DNA of 64,000 nucleotides, from the NCBI GenBank assembly GCA_040901765.1, contig JBBDYG010000124.1, positions 62,001 to 126,000 on the forward strand, read 5' to 3'. The position numbers were made by a program, and so were the translations under genes. Below the pieces are notes generated by a model. The model searched no databases. It saw nothing but the letters and a program-made list of their open reading frames with translations, and was not told where the DNA came from. This DNA is from JBBDYG01 sp040901765. Its GTDB lineage: Bacteria > Planctomycetota > Planctomycetia > Pirellulales > Lacipirellulaceae. Positions 62,117 to 64,000 of this stretch are shown piece after piece; position 1 is the first letter of the stretch; each line of letters starts with the position of its first letter.

Positions 62117-62287
62117 CTACGGGTTCGACGGGGCGTCGGACTGATCGGCTAGCACGGACAAGAGAAGTGCTTGAACATTGCGAATGGCGTCTTCGCGCGT
62201 CGGGCCATAGCACATCACGCCGGGGACATCGGGAATCTCCGCGATCCACCGACCGTCGTCTTCGAGTTCCGTCTCGATCTCGTACAC
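62117..62287 (-). CDS. HicB-like antitoxin (second of two)
   Basis: From GTG 62287 to stop 62117, 56 residues: YEIETELEDDGRWIAEIPDV, then PGVMCYGPTREDAIRNVQAL, the partial HicB fold that mimics RNase H. It lies eight bases after the end of the other HicB-like gene. No HicA toxin is adjacent. Confidence 0.65.
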   Translation of the reverse strand: MYEIETELEDDGRWIAEIPDVPGVMCYGPTREDAIRNVQALLLSVLADQSDAPSNP

Positions 62288-62294
62288 GGTGTGC

Positions 62295-62537
62295 CTACGC
62301 CTCGACAGCCTGTTGATTGCGGATCGTAATTACAGGATCGTTCCCTTGAACTGGAATGGGGAGACCCTGCTCCCCCATGATCTGAAGATGATCCTTCATG
62401 CCCCACCGAGCTTGATAGAGACAATCCTCAACGGAGTGACCGATACCGCTGAATCCCTCAAGGTCCGGCGAGTAGAAACCGAAAAAATCGGGCTCGTCCG
62501 TCGCTTCGATTATCAGGGAATATGGTAGATCAATCAT
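62295..62537 (-). CDS. HicB-like antitoxin (first of two)
   Basis: From ATG 62537, 80 residues: IDLPYSLIIEATDEPDFFGF, YSPDLEGFSGIGHSVEDCLY and HLQIMGEQGLPIPVQGND, a HicB-type antitoxin fold with the predicted DNA-binding tail shortened. Its start precedes the downstream HicB-like gene in an operon-like pair. Confidence 0.7.
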   Translation of the reverse strand: MIDLPYSLIIEATDEPDFFGFYSPDLEGFSGIGHSVEDCLYQARWGMKDHLQIMGEQGLPIPVQGNDPVITIRNQQAVEA

Positions 62538-62634
62538 CGTATGTTTTGATTTTAGCAACAAAGGGCCAAGCGAGCCAGCGCAGATCGAGCCGATTGCGCT
62601 CAAATCCTATGGCCCAATATGCTACAATATAGAC

Positions 62635-62895
62635 ATGCTTCAAATCAAATTACCCGCCGACACCGAAGCGACGCTGCGGGAACGAGCCAAAGCGAACGGC
62701 GCGGACGTTGCGTCCTATGCTGCTTGCCTTCTTAAAGAGGCCCTTAGCGCCCCTTCCGTCGATGAGTTGCTTGCTCCGTTTCGCAAGCAAGTGGAGGAGA
62801 GTGGCATAACCGACGAGCAACTTGATCAACTGGGCCAGGAACTTCGACGCGACGCTCGGCACGAGCAGCAGGCACGGAAAACCAAGACCGCGTGA
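62635..62895 (+). CDS. Ribbon-helix-helix antitoxin
   Basis: An 86-residue protein beginning LQIKLPADTEATLRERAKAN, then SYAACLLKEALSAPSVDELL: a ribbon-helix-helix antitoxin. It overlaps the PIN toxin gene by four bases (GTGA), in the normal order antitoxin then toxin. Confidence 0.8.
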   Translation: MLQIKLPADTEATLRERAKANGADVASYAACLLKEALSAPSVDELLAPFRKQVEESGITDEQLDQLGQELRRDARHEQQARKTKTA

Positions 62896-63362
62896 GCACA
62901 CTCGCCGTCTACGATTGCATGCTTTTCTTTCGGGCCGCGGCCCGTCCGCGTCTTGTCCGCCCGCATTTTGATTATGTGCATAGCGGTCATGTAACGCTGT
63001 GCCTCAGTCCGGACGTTCTGGCAGAGGTTCGAGACGTTCTCAGCCGCCCTAAGCTCATGGCAAAATATCCCGCGCTAACACGAGATGCCGTAGACGCCTT
63101 CCTCACCCAGCACCTTCGCATGGCGGCTTGGATCGGCGATGTATCTGAACACTACGTCCTTGCCCGCGACCCCGACGACAGCATCTATCTCAACCTTGCG
63201 ATCACAGTGGGCGCTCGTTATGTGGTGACGGACGACCTGGATCTTCTCGAACTCATGCACCCACACAGCGCGGCCGGAACTGACTTTCGCAGCCGTTTCC
63301 CCGGAATTCAGATTGTAACGCCGGCAGCGTTCGAAACGCTGATTATCAAAAATGTGCCGTGA
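62892..63362 (+). CDS. PIN-domain ribonuclease toxin
   Basis: From GTG 62892, 156 residues. Acidic PIN residues are visible: VYDCMLFF (Asp), LAEVRDVLSRPKLMA (Glu/Asp), RDPDDSIYLNLAITVGA (Asp) and VVTDDLDLLEL (Asp). It should cleave RNA. Paired with the RHH antitoxin immediately upstream. Confidence 0.85.
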   Translation: MSTLAVYDCMLFFRAAARPRLVRPHFDYVHSGHVTLCLSPDVLAEVRDVLSRPKLMAKYPALTRDAVDAFLTQHLRMAAWIGDVSEHYVLARDPDDSIYLNLAITVGARYVVTDDLDLLELMHPHSAAGTDFRSRFPGIQIVTPAAFETLIIKNVP

Positions 63363-63391
63363 GCGGCAATCGAGAACGACTGCCCGATTGT

Positions 63392-64000
63392 TTAATGTAC
63401 CCTTCCCCGCACGTACACATCCTCGCCCACCGTTTCCACCACACAGTTTTGCAACTGAATGGCGTCGTTCATCGTGGCCAAGCCTGCGCCAGCAAGAGGC
63501 GACGGCGCCAGTTCGCCGCCGACGAGTTTTGGCGCGATGAAGGCATGCACCTCGTCGATTGCGCCCAAGTCGAACAGCGAGCCGAGCAGCCGGCTGCCGC
63601 CTTCGACGAGGACGTTGGTGCATTGCCGGCGGCCCAGTTCGGCGAGGAGCCCGGTGACGCGCTCGGCGTGGCTCTCGCCAGCCAGCGTCAGCACTTCGAC
63701 GCCGGCTTGCTCCAGCACGTTGCGGTTGCTGTGTTCGGCATGGCGACTCGCGGCGACGAGCACGGGCGTCGAACGGGCGGTGCGGACCAGTTGGCTGTCG
63801 ATCCGCAGCGAAGCACTCGAATCGACGACCACGCGCAGCGCAGCGCGTGGCCCAGGCGGCCGCGCAGTGAGCAATGGGTTATCGACGCGGGCCGTGCCGC
63901 TGCCGACGACGATTGCATCGACGCGACCGCGCAATTGATGGACCTTCTTGCGTGCCGCTTCGCCGCTGATCCATTGGCTGCTGCCGGTACGAGTGGCGAG
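63392..64000 (-). CDS. ribD: Riboflavin biosynthesis protein RibD, reductase part, cut by window edge
   Basis: The 3' part of ribD on the minus strand ends at 63392 and runs off the window. The reductase domain is seen: SGEAARKKVHQLRGRVDAIVVGSGTARVDNPLLT, VVVDSSASLRID, CTNVLVEGGSRLLGSLFDLG and VHAFIAPKLVGGELAP. RibD deaminates and reduces the riboflavin precursor in the cytoplasm. The deaminase domain is outside the window. Confidence 0.9.
   Translation of the reverse strand, partial: LATRTGSSQWISGEAARKKVHQLRGRVDAIVVGSGTARVDNPLLTARPPGPRAALRVVVDSSASLRIDSQLVRTARSTPVLVAASRHAEHSNRNVLEQAGVEVLTLAGESHAERVTGLLAELGRRQCTNVLVEGGSRLLGSLFDLGAIDEVHAFIAPKLVGGELAPSPLAGAGLATMNDAIQLQNCVVETVGEDVYVRGRVH

Overview
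The window looks like a draft scaffold from a planctomycete, probably of the Pirellulales type. The evidence is a PEP-CTERM protein with a dockerin-like stretch, a DUF1080 (3-keto-disaccharide hydrolase-like) protein, a Tat-exported Gfo/Idh/MocA oxidoreductase, a YncE/phosphoesterase fusion, an ECF sigma factor with a membrane anti-sigma-like partner, and bacterial formylmethanofuran/tetrahydromethanopterin C1 genes. Two N blocks (34210-34219 and 58293-58392) mark scaffold joins.

Layout. 1-14.4 kb: a HerA-like ATPase cut by the window edge, a PIN toxin-antitoxin pair, and mostly exported proteins (purple acid phosphatase-like, DUF1080, YncE/phosphoesterase, PEP-CTERM, unknowns). 14.6-32.9 kb: the core of the window, an island for C1 and tungsten/molybdenum metabolism: mobA, fwdC/fhcC, two moeA (one fused to a periplasmic-binding-like domain), a first fwdB, tungstate transporter tupBCA, a MoaD-like protein, a tungsten-type aldehyde:ferredoxin oxidoreductase, fwdD, a second fwdB, fwdA and a PLP decarboxylase. 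Two toxin-antitoxin loci lie inside it. 33-45 kb: DKNYY-repeat protein (frameshifted), AlkD-like protein, small membrane proteins, a methyltransferase, three FliL-like exported proteins with no flagellar genes, a Wzx-type flippase, an LRR protein, and a Tat oxidoreductase with a clear terminator. 45-57 kb: an IS200/RAYT transposase broken by one stop codon inside its terminal repeats, three smaller relatives of that element without transposase, a DUF485/solute symporter operon, a candidate small RNA, a penicillin acylase-like enzyme, and an ECF sigma/anti-sigma pair. 57-64 kb: a sugar isomerase-like protein, SppA, RlmN, a PDZ protein, more antitoxin/toxin genes and the 3' part of ribD.

How the genes fit together. 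TupABC would import tungstate; MoeA, MoaD and MobA would build and finish a bis-MGD cofactor; this would be used by FwdB/FwdD and, in its pterin form, by the AOR-type enzyme. Both FwdB copies keep four Fe-S cysteines and the SVCHGP cysteine, and a separate FwdD dinucleotide-binding subunit is present. This points to a redox-active CO2/formate-converting formylmethanofuran dehydrogenase rather than the metal-free hydrolase complex of aerobic methylotrophs. That is an inference from motifs and neighbours.

The window is also full of palindromic repeats of at least six families. Two are inserted in frame inside genes (solute symporter, PLP decarboxylase), and others supply the ends of genes (RlmN, an aspartic-protease-like protein, the fwdD stop codon).
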